Shown in pieces: positions 1 through 6,320 of a stretch of 6,775 nt of DNA; the stretch's first letter is position 1; each line of letters opens with the position of its first letter. The position numbers and the translations under genes were made by a program. Source of the stretch: Clostridia bacterium (GTDB lineage Bacteria; Bacillota; Clostridia; TANB77; CAG-508); contig JAAVXQ010000108.1 of the NCBI GenBank assembly GCA_022790685.1, positions 1 to 6,775 of the forward strand. The letters run 5' to 3'. The notes beneath the pieces are model-generated. The model was given only the letters and a program-made list of their open reading frames with translations, was not told the origin of the DNA and did no database searches.

Positions 1-1269
1 AAAGTAAGAAAAAAAGGATATGATAAATTATTAGAAAAAATAGTACATGAAAAATTTAATTCTTTAAGTAATTTAAGCAAAAAAATATTAATTATAGTTT
101 CATGTTTTAAATTTTCGGTATCTATAGAACTAGTAAATTATATCTGCGAAAAAGATATAACTTCTAATGAGTGGAAAAACGCATTAAAAGAATGTTATGA
201 TAAGGCCTTGCTAACACCAATAATTTTAAATACTCCAAGAATTAATACAAACAATTTTATAAAAATGATTGTTTTAGAAGAAATAAATAATGTTAATTTT
301 TCGGAAAAGAAATTTTCTCAAAAAATAGGAAAATATTATTTAGAAAAAACAAGAGATATAGGGGAATGTTATAACGAACTTAGTAAACTTAAAAAGTTAG
401 ACATTCCAGATGAATGGGATATAATTTTAGAGTCTTTAAATTATTTATATAATAATAATAGACATTTAGAATATGTAAGGATTATAAGACAGCTAAAATA
501 TTATATTTATGTGAGAGGAATTTGGCAAACAGGAGAGAAATCACTTCATTTAAAAAGAGCTAAAATTTCTAAAATAATATGTGATATAGATGAAGAAGTA
601 GAAGCCTATTGTGATTATATAGACGTTATGTCAAAATCACAAAATAAAGAAGAGGCTGAAAAATATTTAGTTTTAGTAGAAGAAATAATTGAAAATCAAA
701 ATTATAACATAAATAAAAGAATTTTGTGTTTATATAATCATGTAAAAGCTTTATATGTATTTTGCTGTTTAAAGGATTATAAGACAGCTTATGAAATTTG
801 GAAATATAATGAAGAAAAATATTTTAAATACATAGATAGTTATAGAAAATATGTAAATCAGCTTTGGCTTGCGAGATGCTATTTAAATATTGAAAAAGAT
901 ATAGAAAAAATATGTAGTTTATTTAGAACTAGAATTGAAGAAATGAGAAATGTAGGATTTTTAAGAGCAGAGTTAGATTATGAATTATTACTAATTGCAC
1001 TTCTATTTAATAAATATGCTACCAAAAAGAATAAAAGTATATTCGAAGAAATAGAAAATAGATTAGATGAATGTGAAAATATTTTAAAAACTAAGTTTAG
1101 TAAAGATTTAAAAAATGAAGCAACTTATTTTAAACTTAGATGTATGGAATATTCATACAAAAAAGATAAAACAAAATTAGAAGAATATTATCAAAATGCT
1201 TTAAAAAATTATGAAATGATGAATTCAAAAAAAGATATAAAAGATTTAAAAAAATTTATAAAATTGTAA
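1..1269 (+). CDS. C-terminal part of a probable STAND/NB-ARC-type NTPase with TPR-like repeats (5' end outside window)
   Basis: The frame is open from base 1 to the TAA at 1267-1269, so this is the last 422 codons of a longer gene. The first possible in-frame start is a TTG at 208, which lacks a well-spaced ribosome binding site and would cut into a continuous protein-like sequence, so I do not accept it. Codons about 21-70 look like a winged helix of the kind that follows an NB-ARC ATPase (SKKILIIVSCFKFS, then EWKNALKECYDKALL). The rest is almost wholly helical. Codons 160-230 carry a pattern I know from bacterial STAND proteins with TPRs: a tyrosine-rich helix, VRGIW, then helix pairs such as KEEAEKYLVLVEEI, and further on KDYKTAYEIW. 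Members of this class are signalling or defence switches in the cytoplasm that sense a ligand through the C-terminal repeats. No ATPase motif or effector domain is visible here, so the class is inferred; a plain TPR regulator is the alternative. Confidence 0.6.
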   Translation, partial: KVRKKGYDKLLEKIVHEKFNSLSNLSKKILIIVSCFKFSVSIELVNYICEKDITSNEWKNALKECYDKALLTPIILNTPRINTNNFIKMIVLEEINNVNFSEKKFSQKIGKYYLEKTRDIGECYNELSKLKKLDIPDEWDIILESLNYLYNNNRHLEYVRIIRQLKYYIYVRGIWQTGEKSLHLKRAKISKIICDIDEEVEAYCDYIDVMSKSQNKEEAEKYLVLVEEIIENQNYNINKRILCLYNHVKALYVFCCLKDYKTAYEIWKYNEEKYFKYIDSYRKYVNQLWLARCYLNIEKDIEKICSLFRTRIEEMRNVGFLRAELDYELLLIALLFNKYATKKNKSIFEEIENRLDECENILKTKFSKDLKNEATYFKLRCMEYSYKKDKTKLEEYYQNALKNYEMMNSKKDIKDLKKFIKL

Positions 1270-1277
1270 AATTTAAG

Positions 1278-1313
1278 ATAAAGACCACGTGAAAATATAC
1301 ACATGGTCTTTAT
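1278..1313 (+). terminator. Hairpin, probable terminator of the STAND-like gene
   Basis: Arms 1278-1291 and 1300-1313 pair at 13 of 14 positions (one C/A mismatch, 1288 against 1303) around the 8-nt loop AAAATATA. The hairpin starts 8 nt after the stop of the preceding gene. The right arm ends in TCTTTAT, so the U-rich part is short and partly inside the stem, and termination may be incomplete. The next gene starts 25 nt after it. Confidence 0.55.
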
Positions 1314-1338
1314 AAAGTGAAAATAAGGAGAGAAGAGG

Positions 1339-2817
1339 ATGAAAGAAAAAATAACAAAAATATTAAAAACATCAATTATATCATTAATATTATCTATAAT
1401 ATTAAATTTCATATTTCTGAAAACAGGCATATATGATAAAGAAAATATAATAGATAGATGCTTAATTATTTTTCTTATAATTGATTTTATAGGAATGCAT
1501 TTTTCTTTTGGAATAAAAAAGTTATATAATTATATTATTGATAATAGGTATATAATTTCTGGTATTTTACTTATATTTTTAACATTATTTTCTTATACTA
1601 GTACCTGTTTAGAAATTGAAGAAATGATGCCGAATTTAGAGAAAGTAATAAAATTTAATAATATGACTTTTGCTTTTTGGTGGAATTTTAGAATTATTTT
1701 ACTTGTTTTAGTTACTTTTGAATTATGTATGATAATTACTAATAAAAATAGATTTTATGCTATTTCAGGAACTATTATAATATGCCTATCTTCAGTTTTA
1801 AAATGGAATATTAATACTTCACTTACAGAAGTACTAATTTATGGACAAGCCATTCTAGTTTTAGTTAATTTGTTTATGAATATAAAAGATAAAAAACTTT
1901 TAAAACTTGTTACTATGATTGCGATTTCTATTTCTTCTTTATTGTATTTATGTTCATTTAATTTAGGTTATGAAATAAGTTTTGCATATCTTTTTATAGC
2001 ATTACTTATATGGATAGTTATAAAAAATAGAAAGGAATATAAATTTACAAGATTTGATTTGATTTTACTTATTATACCAGTGGTTACATTATTAGGTGGA
2101 TACTTTTTAAAAATATTTAGAAATATTGGTTTCATAGAAAATACTGTAAATGGAAATGGATTTAGTTTACTTATGTCATATACATATAATGTAGTATTAC
2201 CATTTAAAGATATAGAAAATGCCAGATACTTTTCTAACATATTATCAATATTTCCTGCACCAATAATAATTGCTTTTTACTATTTATATAAGAAGGAGGA
2301 ACACACAGAATTCTTATTTCCAATAGCAGTATCAGCCACAGTTTTAATAGTACATATAATGTCAGGAATGCCTAAAATAATCTCTGACATAATGTTATTT
2401 AATTTTGTAAGTACACAAAATGCTGTAATCACAGTGGGATTTTTGTGCGTATATCTATTTTTATATATTTTATCAAATATTAATGAAAAGATTTTTAATA
2501 TAAAAACTGCTATAAGAATGACTTTAATTACTATGTGTATAATTGTATTTGTGAAAATGCCAACAGAACTTTCAGCTAAAGGTTATTTATATCTAACTGC
2601 AAGTATGTATTGTTTATTTGCATTTTTACTTTTCAATTGTAATGATAAGAAATATAAAAAGGTGTTTTTTGCATTTGGCATTATAATTACTATAATCAGT
2701 GGATTTTTTGTGAATCCAATTATGAAAGGAAAAAGTGTTATAATAAGAGGAAAACAGATTGAGACTTTAGGTCAAGAAGAAAAAGTAAAAGAGAATAACT
2801 CAAGTGTCAATTTATAA
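1339..2817 (+). CDS. Polytopic membrane protein, GT-C/YfhO-like (DUF7657-like), short C-terminus
   Basis: This 492-residue integral membrane protein has about 14-15 hydrophobic segments, roughly at residues 11-28, 40-57, 71-88, 115-134, 138-156, 164-180, 186-206, 211-229, 240-258, 299-318, 325-343, 361-379, 390-407, 416-433 and 440-458. The ATG is preceded by AAGGAG at 1325-1330 with 8 nt spacing. From memory, several features match large clostridial and streptococcal membrane proteins thought to be GT-C-type glycosyltransferases or polysaccharide modifiers. These are WWNFR (114-118), the stretch NLGYEISFAYLFIALLIW (208-225), NTV at 268-270, the following YNVVLPFKD with N300 and FPAP, and VNPIMKG after the last segment. 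The NTVNGNG stretch departs from the NTVYPGKR-like form I remember. The extracellular domain I would expect after VNP is missing, leaving only about 30 hydrophilic residues. The neighbouring dTDP-rhamnose genes fit a role in building surface polysaccharide. Enzymatic activity is not shown by the sequence. Confidence 0.6.
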   Translation: MKEKITKILKTSIISLILSIILNFIFLKTGIYDKENIIDRCLIIFLIIDFIGMHFSFGIKKLYNYIIDNRYIISGILLIFLTLFSYTSTCLEIEEMMPNLEKVIKFNNMTFAFWWNFRIILLVLVTFELCMIITNKNRFYAISGTIIICLSSVLKWNINTSLTEVLIYGQAILVLVNLFMNIKDKKLLKLVTMIAISISSLLYLCSFNLGYEISFAYLFIALLIWIVIKNRKEYKFTRFDLILLIIPVVTLLGGYFLKIFRNIGFIENTVNGNGFSLLMSYTYNVVLPFKDIENARYFSNILSIFPAPIIIAFYYLYKKEEHTEFLFPIAVSATVLIVHIMSGMPKIISDIMLFNFVSTQNAVITVGFLCVYLFLYILSNINEKIFNIKTAIRMTLITMCIIVFVKMPTELSAKGYLYLTASMYCLFAFLLFNCNDKKYKKVFFAFGIIITIISGFFVNPIMKGKSVIIRGKQIETLGQEEKVKENNSSVNL

Positions 2818-2858
2818 AAATAAAGTGTTTTAGAACTTTAAAAACAATATATAAAAAA

Positions 2859-2873
2859 AGTTTTGTGAAAATT
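2859..2873 (+). promoter_or_regulatory. CodY-box-like sequence upstream of the rfbD promoter
   Basis: AGTTTTGTGAAAATT matches 13 of 15 positions of the CodY consensus AATTTTCWGAAAATT; positions 2 and 7 differ. It ends 32 nt before the -35 box of the rfbD promoter. Because the motif is almost all A/T, a match like this can easily arise by chance in such DNA, so this is only a candidate for nutrient-responsive control. Confidence 0.18.
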
Positions 2874-2905
2874 TTGTGTAAAATGTGTAATATATGTAAA
2901 AACCT

Positions 2906-2933
2906 TTGACAAAAAAGGGTCCTATGATATAAT
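2906..2933 (+). promoter_or_regulatory. Sigma-A promoter of rfbD-rfbA
   Basis: A perfect -35 TTGACA (2906-2911) and a perfect -10 TATAAT (2928-2933) are 16 bp apart, and TGA directly before the -10 gives an extended -10 (TGn). Transcription should start near 2940, leaving a leader of about 45 nt to the rfbD ATG. It is the strongest promoter seen in the window, and its -10 lies inside an inverted repeat (2916-2939). Confidence 0.85.
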
Positions 2934-2939
2934 GACCCT
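2916..2939. promoter_or_regulatory. Inverted repeat across the rfbD -10 box, possible operator
   Basis: AGGGTC (2916-2921) and GACCCT (2934-2939) are exact reverse complements separated by 12 bp, with the -10 hexamer and its TGn extension between them. In this A+T-rich DNA, two matched GC-rich half-sites placed around a -10 box suggest a dimeric DNA-binding protein. The repeat lies upstream of the predicted transcription start, so it is more likely a DNA operator than an RNA hairpin. The regulator is unknown. Confidence 0.4.
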
Positions 2940-2985
2940 ATCAAAGTAGTAGAAAATGTTTTAAGAAAGAGGGAAGTTTTGTAAA

Positions 2986-3846
2986 ATGAAAAAAGTTTTA
3001 TTAATTGGAGCAGATGGAATGCTTGGAGGAGAACTAAGAGAAAGACTAGAAAAAAAATATGAAGTGGTTGGAACAACATTAGAAACCTTAGATATATGTG
3101 ACAAAGATGCAGTATTAAAAAAAGCAAGAGAAGTTAAACCATACTTTATTATAAATTGTGCAGCATATACAAATGTAGATGCATGTGAGACTCATGAAGA
3201 TTTAGCATTAGCAGTTAATGGAACAGCTGTAGGAAATATTGCAGAAGCAGCTAAGGAAAACGATTCAACATTTATTCATATTAGTACAGATTATGTATTT
3301 GCTGGAGATTTAAGTATAGATAAAATATATACAGAGGATATGGAGCCAAATCCAGTAAGTAGCTATGGAAGAACAAAGCTAGTAGGTGAAAATAATGCTG
3401 CAAAAGCTGAAAAATATTATATTTTAAGAACAGCTTGGTTATATGGATTAGGTGGAAAAAACTTTGTAAAAACAATGCTTAAACTTTCAAAAGAAAAAGA
3501 AGAAATAAGTGTAGTAGATGATCAAAATGGAAGTCCAACTTCAACAACAACACTTTGCTCTATAATAGAACAAATCATGGAAAAAGAACCAGAATATGGT
3601 GTATATCATTCAACTAATGAAGGATTTACAACATGGTGTAAATTTACTAAAAAGATATTTGAACTTGCAAATGTAAATACAAAAGTAATACCAATTACTT
3701 CAAAACAATATAAAGAAATGTATCCACAATCTAGTGATAGACCTACAAATAGTATGCTTTCAAAGGCAAAATTAAATAAAAACGGAATAAATCCAGAAAA
3801 ATGGGAAGATGCTTTAGAGAAATATTTAAAGGAGGAATTAAAGTAG
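2986..3846 (+). CDS. rfbD: dTDP-4-dehydrorhamnose reductase (RmlD)
   Basis: The product catalyses the last step of dTDP-L-rhamnose synthesis, NAD(P)H-dependent reduction of dTDP-4-keto-L-rhamnose in the cytoplasm. It is an extended short-chain dehydrogenase of 286 residues, a normal length for the family. The Rossmann motif GADGMLG is at residues 8-14 and NCAAYTNVDACE at 57-68. HISTDYVF at 98-105 supplies the catalytic serine/threonine region, and YGRTK at 127-131 gives the catalytic Tyr127 and Lys131. RTAWLYG is at 148-154, DQNGSPT at 179-185 and RPTNSML at 252-258, all family signatures for sugar-nucleotide binding. The ATG follows a purine-rich AGAGGGAAG (2968-2976), a modest ribosome binding site with rather long spacing. 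rfbA follows after 1 nt, so the two are cotranscribed from the promoter at 2906-2933. Confidence 0.95.
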   Translation: MKKVLLIGADGMLGGELRERLEKKYEVVGTTLETLDICDKDAVLKKAREVKPYFIINCAAYTNVDACETHEDLALAVNGTAVGNIAEAAKENDSTFIHISTDYVFAGDLSIDKIYTEDMEPNPVSSYGRTKLVGENNAAKAEKYYILRTAWLYGLGGKNFVKTMLKLSKEKEEISVVDDQNGSPTSTTTLCSIIEQIMEKEPEYGVYHSTNEGFTTWCKFTKKIFELANVNTKVIPITSKQYKEMYPQSSDRPTNSMLSKAKLNKNGINPEKWEDALEKYLKEELK

Positions 3847-3847
3847 T

Positions 3848-4765
3848 ATGAAAGGAATTATTTTAGCAGGTGGTAGTGCCACAAGACTTTATCCAGTAAC
3901 TTTAGCAGTGTCTAAACAGATGTTACCAGTTTATGACAAACCTATGATTTATTATCCATTATCTACATTAATGATGGCTGGAATAAGAGAAGTTTTAATT
4001 ATTTCAACACCAGTACATTTACCAGCTTTTCAAAGTTTACTTGGAGATGGTTCTAGATTTGGGATGAAACTAGAATATAAAGTTCAAGAAAAACCAGTTG
4101 GATTAGCAGATGCATTTATATTAGGAGAAGACTTTATTGGTGATGATAATGTATCATTAATCTTAGGAGATAATATGATATATGGTTCAAGAGTAGAAAG
4201 AGTTTTGAAAGCTGCTAGCAACCTAAAAGAAGGAGGAATAATTTTTGGATATCAAGTAGCAGATCCAACTTCTTATGGTGTTGTTGAAATAGATAAAAAA
4301 GGTAAAGCTTTGTCAATAGAAGAAAAGCCTACTAATCCAAAATCACACTTTGCAGTTCCAGGAATTTATTTTTATGATAATCAAGTTGTGAAAATTGCAA
4401 AATCTATTAAACCTTCTGAAAGAGGAGAATTAGAAATAACTGATGTAAATAAAGTTTATATGCAAGAAGGAAAATTACAAGTAATTCCTCTAGGAAGTGG
4501 ATATGCTTGGTTCGATACAGGTTCTGCTGATAGATTATCTGATGCTTCTGATTATGTTAAAGCTATAGAATTAAGACAAGGAACACAAATTGCATGTTTA
4601 GAAGAAATTGCCTATAGAAATGAATGGATTTCAAAAGAAAAATTATTAATTGAAGCAGAAAAATACAAGAAAACAGAGTATGGAAAATATTTAAAGAAAA
4701 TTGCAGAACAAGATTATAAACAATATAAAGAAATTTATGAAAGTGACTTATTTAATGCTAATTAA
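3848..4765 (+). CDS. rfbA: Glucose-1-phosphate thymidylyltransferase (RmlA)
   Basis: The product makes dTDP-glucose and pyrophosphate from dTTP and glucose-1-phosphate, the first and usually feedback-controlled step of the pathway. The nucleotidyltransferase signature is at the N-terminus, GGSATRLYPVT (residues 8-18) followed by SKQMLPVYDKPMIYYPLS. Further family marks are LGDN with Asp108, EEKP with Lys160, and WFDTG with Asp223; the two aspartates are the expected metal ligands. The signature has Ala11 where many homologues have Gly, a tolerated variant. The protein is 305 residues, slightly longer than the common form of about 290, with a charged helical tail from about 262. AAAGGAGG at 3828-3835, inside the end of rfbD, sits 12 nt before the ATG. 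The rfbD stop and this start are separated by one base, which suggests coupled translation. Confidence 0.95.
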   Translation: MKGIILAGGSATRLYPVTLAVSKQMLPVYDKPMIYYPLSTLMMAGIREVLIISTPVHLPAFQSLLGDGSRFGMKLEYKVQEKPVGLADAFILGEDFIGDDNVSLILGDNMIYGSRVERVLKAASNLKEGGIIFGYQVADPTSYGVVEIDKKGKALSIEEKPTNPKSHFAVPGIYFYDNQVVKIAKSIKPSERGELEITDVNKVYMQEGKLQVIPLGSGYAWFDTGSADRLSDASDYVKAIELRQGTQIACLEEIAYRNEWISKEKLLIEAEKYKKTEYGKYLKKIAEQDYKQYKEIYESDLFNAN

Positions 4766-4778
4766 AATATGATGATAC

Positions 4779-4812
4779 TAACCTGAGCTGTAATTTATTA
4801 TGGCTCAGGTTA
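4779..4812 (+). terminator. Strong hairpin after rfbA, terminator or processing/stability element
   Basis: Arms 4779-4793 and 4798-4812 form 15 consecutive pairs (two G-T wobbles, at 4789/4802 and 4790/4801) around the tetraloop TTTA. The core AACCTGAGC/GCTCAGGTT is perfect. It begins 13 nt after the rfbA stop. The sequence after it (AAATTGTAAATTT) is not a proper U-tract, and the reverse strand lacks one too. It may therefore end only part of the transcripts, or protect the 3' end of the rfbD-rfbA message. Confidence 0.6.
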
Positions 4813-4836
4813 AATTGTAAATTTATATAAAGTAAC

Positions 4837-4865
4837 TTGAAAAAAGTATAGATATTTGATATAAA
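4837..4865 (+). promoter_or_regulatory. Sigma-A-like promoter of rfbC and downstream genes
   Basis: TTGAAA (4837-4842) and TATAAA (4860-4865) are separated by 17 bp, with TGA just before the -10 as in the rfbD promoter. Both promoters share the string TGATATAA. The predicted start near 4872 leaves a leader of about 35 nt. It would drive rfbC, the anchored protein and rfbB independently of rfbD-rfbA. Its -10 lies inside a 25-bp palindrome. Confidence 0.7.
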
Positions 4866-4872
4866 TATCTAT
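4848..4872. promoter_or_regulatory. 25-bp palindrome over the rfbC -10 box, possible operator
   Basis: ATAGATATTT (4848-4857) and AAATATCTAT (4863-4872) are exact 10-bp reverse complements around the 5-bp centre GATAT. The -10 hexamer falls in the centre and right arm, so a protein bound here would block RNA polymerase. The predicted transcript starts at its right edge, which argues against an RNA hairpin. The half-site differs from that at the rfbD promoter (AGGGTC). High A+T content makes such palindromes less surprising. Confidence 0.4.
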
Positions 4873-4906
4873 GTTAAACTTTTAGTTAGAAGGAAGGTAA
4901 ATTAAA

Positions 4907-5491
4907 ATGGGAAAATTCAAAAGAATAGATACAAGCATTGATGGAGTTTACGTTATAGAACCAACTGTATTTGGTGACAACAGAGGATATTTTATGGAAA
5001 CATATAGTAAACCGGATTTTGAAGAAATAGGAATAAAAAATGATTTTGTACAAGATAATCAATCAAAATCAAAAAAAGGAGTTTTAAGAGGACTACATTT
5101 TCAAAAAGAAAATACTCAGGGTAAACTTGTTAGATGTATAAAAGGAGAAGTATTTGATGTTGCAGTAGATTTAAGACCAGGTAGCAAAACATATGGTAAG
5201 TGGGAAGGTGTTATTCTTTCAGAAGAAAATAAAAAAATGTTTATGATACCTAGAGGCTTTGCTCATGGATTTTTAGTACTATCAGAGGAAGCAGAATTTA
5301 GTTATAAATGTGATGATGTATATAATCATTCAGCAGAAGGTGGTCTAAAGTGGAATGATCCTGAAATAGGAATTATATGGCCAGAAGTTAAAGGTATGAA
5401 ACCAGAAGAATACTTAACTTCTGAAAAAGATTCTTTATGGCCTACTTTAGAAGAATTGAAAAATACAGATTTATTTAAAAACTTAAAATAA
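4907..5491 (+). CDS. rfbC: dTDP-4-dehydrorhamnose 3,5-epimerase (RmlC)
   Basis: This cupin enzyme epimerises C3 and C5 of dTDP-4-keto-6-deoxyglucose to give dTDP-4-keto-L-rhamnose. At 194 residues it has family length. FGDNRGYFMETY (22-33) and VQDNQSKSKKGVLRGLHFQ (48-66) form the substrate pocket, with His64 of RGLH as the catalytic base. QGKLVR (71-76) supplies a conserved lysine, and VFDVAVDLR (82-90) and IPRGFAHGF (114-122) are cupin strands. YKCDD at 133-137 carries the probable catalytic tyrosine. LKWNDPEIGIIWP (147-159) and SEKD (172-175) complete the signature; I assign the catalytic aspartate to SEKD tentatively. AAGGAAGG is just upstream of the ATG with 9 nt spacing. The gene has its own promoter and is separated from rfbA by a hairpin, so it may be expressed apart from rfbD-rfbA. 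The next gene starts 27 nt downstream. Confidence 0.95.
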   Translation: MGKFKRIDTSIDGVYVIEPTVFGDNRGYFMETYSKPDFEEIGIKNDFVQDNQSKSKKGVLRGLHFQKENTQGKLVRCIKGEVFDVAVDLRPGSKTYGKWEGVILSEENKKMFMIPRGFAHGFLVLSEEAEFSYKCDDVYNHSAEGGLKWNDPEIGIIWPEVKGMKPEEYLTSEKDSLWPTLEELKNTDLFKNLK

Positions 5492-5518
5492 TCGTGTATA
5501 TAAGGAGAAAAGAATATT

Positions 5519-6250
5519 ATGAGGAAATGGTTGATTGCTGTAGCAATAATTACATTTATAATCATAGTAGCTTTTGTAGGAGTTTCAAAAGTAGAAGCAC
5601 CAGAAAAGAATAGTAATGTTACTGCTAGAAATGAACTAGTAAAGAAGGATATTATAGATAATACAAATATTAATGTAAAAAATAAAAATATTATAGAAAA
5701 TGATTTGGAAAATAATAATTTGTCAAAAGAAGATATAGAATTTGATTCAGACAAAATGAAAGTAAAAGCTGGGTATAGCTCAAAATATGAAAAAGATGAA
5801 ACAGATAGAGGAAATGCTGGCTTAGATATAGTGATAAAAGAAGGAAAACCATATTTATCAACAGATATTACAAATGAAGCTTACAAATTATTATTTCCTA
5901 AAATAACAAAAACTATAAAAGAACAGGAAATAATAGGTTTTGATAAGAAGGTTATAGAAGTTAAGTTTGCTTTTATAGGAAATGGAGACCCAGTACCAAT
6001 TATATTATTTTTAATGGAAGATGGTACTGTAGAATATATTCCTTCTGATAAAATGCTTAATAATAGAAAATATGAATCTTTTGGAAAAATAAAGGAACTT
6101 TCTAATATTGTAAAATTTGCTAATGTTATTTTAAGTGAAGTAAATGAAGATGGAGAAAATTTAGGAGGAATAGTGACAATTGTAGCAATAGATGAAACTG
6201 GATATTCATATGACTTATCTCAAATAAAGCAAATAGAAGATGTTTTATAA
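5519..6250 (+). CDS. Membrane-anchored protein of unknown function within the rhamnose cluster
   Basis: I do not recognise the family with confidence. The 243-residue protein begins with MRKW and a hydrophobic segment at about 4-22 with no lipobox cysteine and no clear signal peptidase site. It is therefore probably an N-terminal anchor with the rest outside the membrane. Residues 24-95 form a low-complexity linker rich in Asn, Lys, Glu and Asp. Residues 97-243 look like a compact mostly beta domain. It holds two similar strand-turn-strand units, ILFLMEDGTVEYIP (162-175) and IVAIDETGYSYDL (221-233), reminiscent of small beta-repeat or propeller-type secreted domains of Firmicutes. AAGGAG at 5502-5507 lies 11 nt before the ATG. 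The 27-nt gap from rfbC and same-strand rfbB downstream suggest cotranscription. A link to envelope polysaccharide is inferred from position only; no catalytic motif is visible. Confidence 0.75.
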   Translation: MRKWLIAVAIITFIIIVAFVGVSKVEAPEKNSNVTARNELVKKDIIDNTNINVKNKNIIENDLENNNLSKEDIEFDSDKMKVKAGYSSKYEKDETDRGNAGLDIVIKEGKPYLSTDITNEAYKLLFPKITKTIKEQEIIGFDKKVIEVKFAFIGNGDPVPIILFLMEDGTVEYIPSDKMLNNRKYESFGKIKELSNIVKFANVILSEVNEDGENLGGIVTIVAIDETGYSYDLSQIKQIEDVL

Positions 6251-6320
6251 ATTTAAATAAAAAAATAAGGATATATTTTAATTTATTAAAATAGAAATTA
6301 AAAAATAAAGGAGAATAAAA

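Noticed and set aside
208..210. TTG as the start of the first gene
   Set aside because: The frame is open without stops back to base 1, the upstream 69 codons read as protein-like helical sequence, and there is no well-spaced ribosome binding site before the TTG.
1209..1430. Minus-strand open frame across the gap between the first two genes
   Set aside because: It runs through the hairpin and both flanking genes, and its composition is that of a shadow frame.
2807..3127. Minus-strand open frame over the rfbD promoter and start
   Set aside because: It overlaps the strongly supported rfbD gene and a clear promoter, and its Leu/Phe/His-rich product is typical of antisense A+T-rich DNA.
3872..3904. 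Gly-to-Ala change at residue 11 in the RmlA signature
   Set aside because: GGSATRL occurs in functional members of the family as I know it, and all other active-site motifs are intact.
5326..5754. Minus-strand open frame of 142 codons
   Set aside because: It lies antisense to rfbC and the anchored protein. Its Ser/Phe-rich product is the mirror of Lys/Glu-rich coding sequence, with no supporting signals.
6274..6293. Hairpin TATTTTAA-TTTA-TTAAAATA before rfbB
   Set aside because: It has eight pairs but is entirely A/T, too weak for a terminator and expected from composition. No U-tract or promoter is attached.
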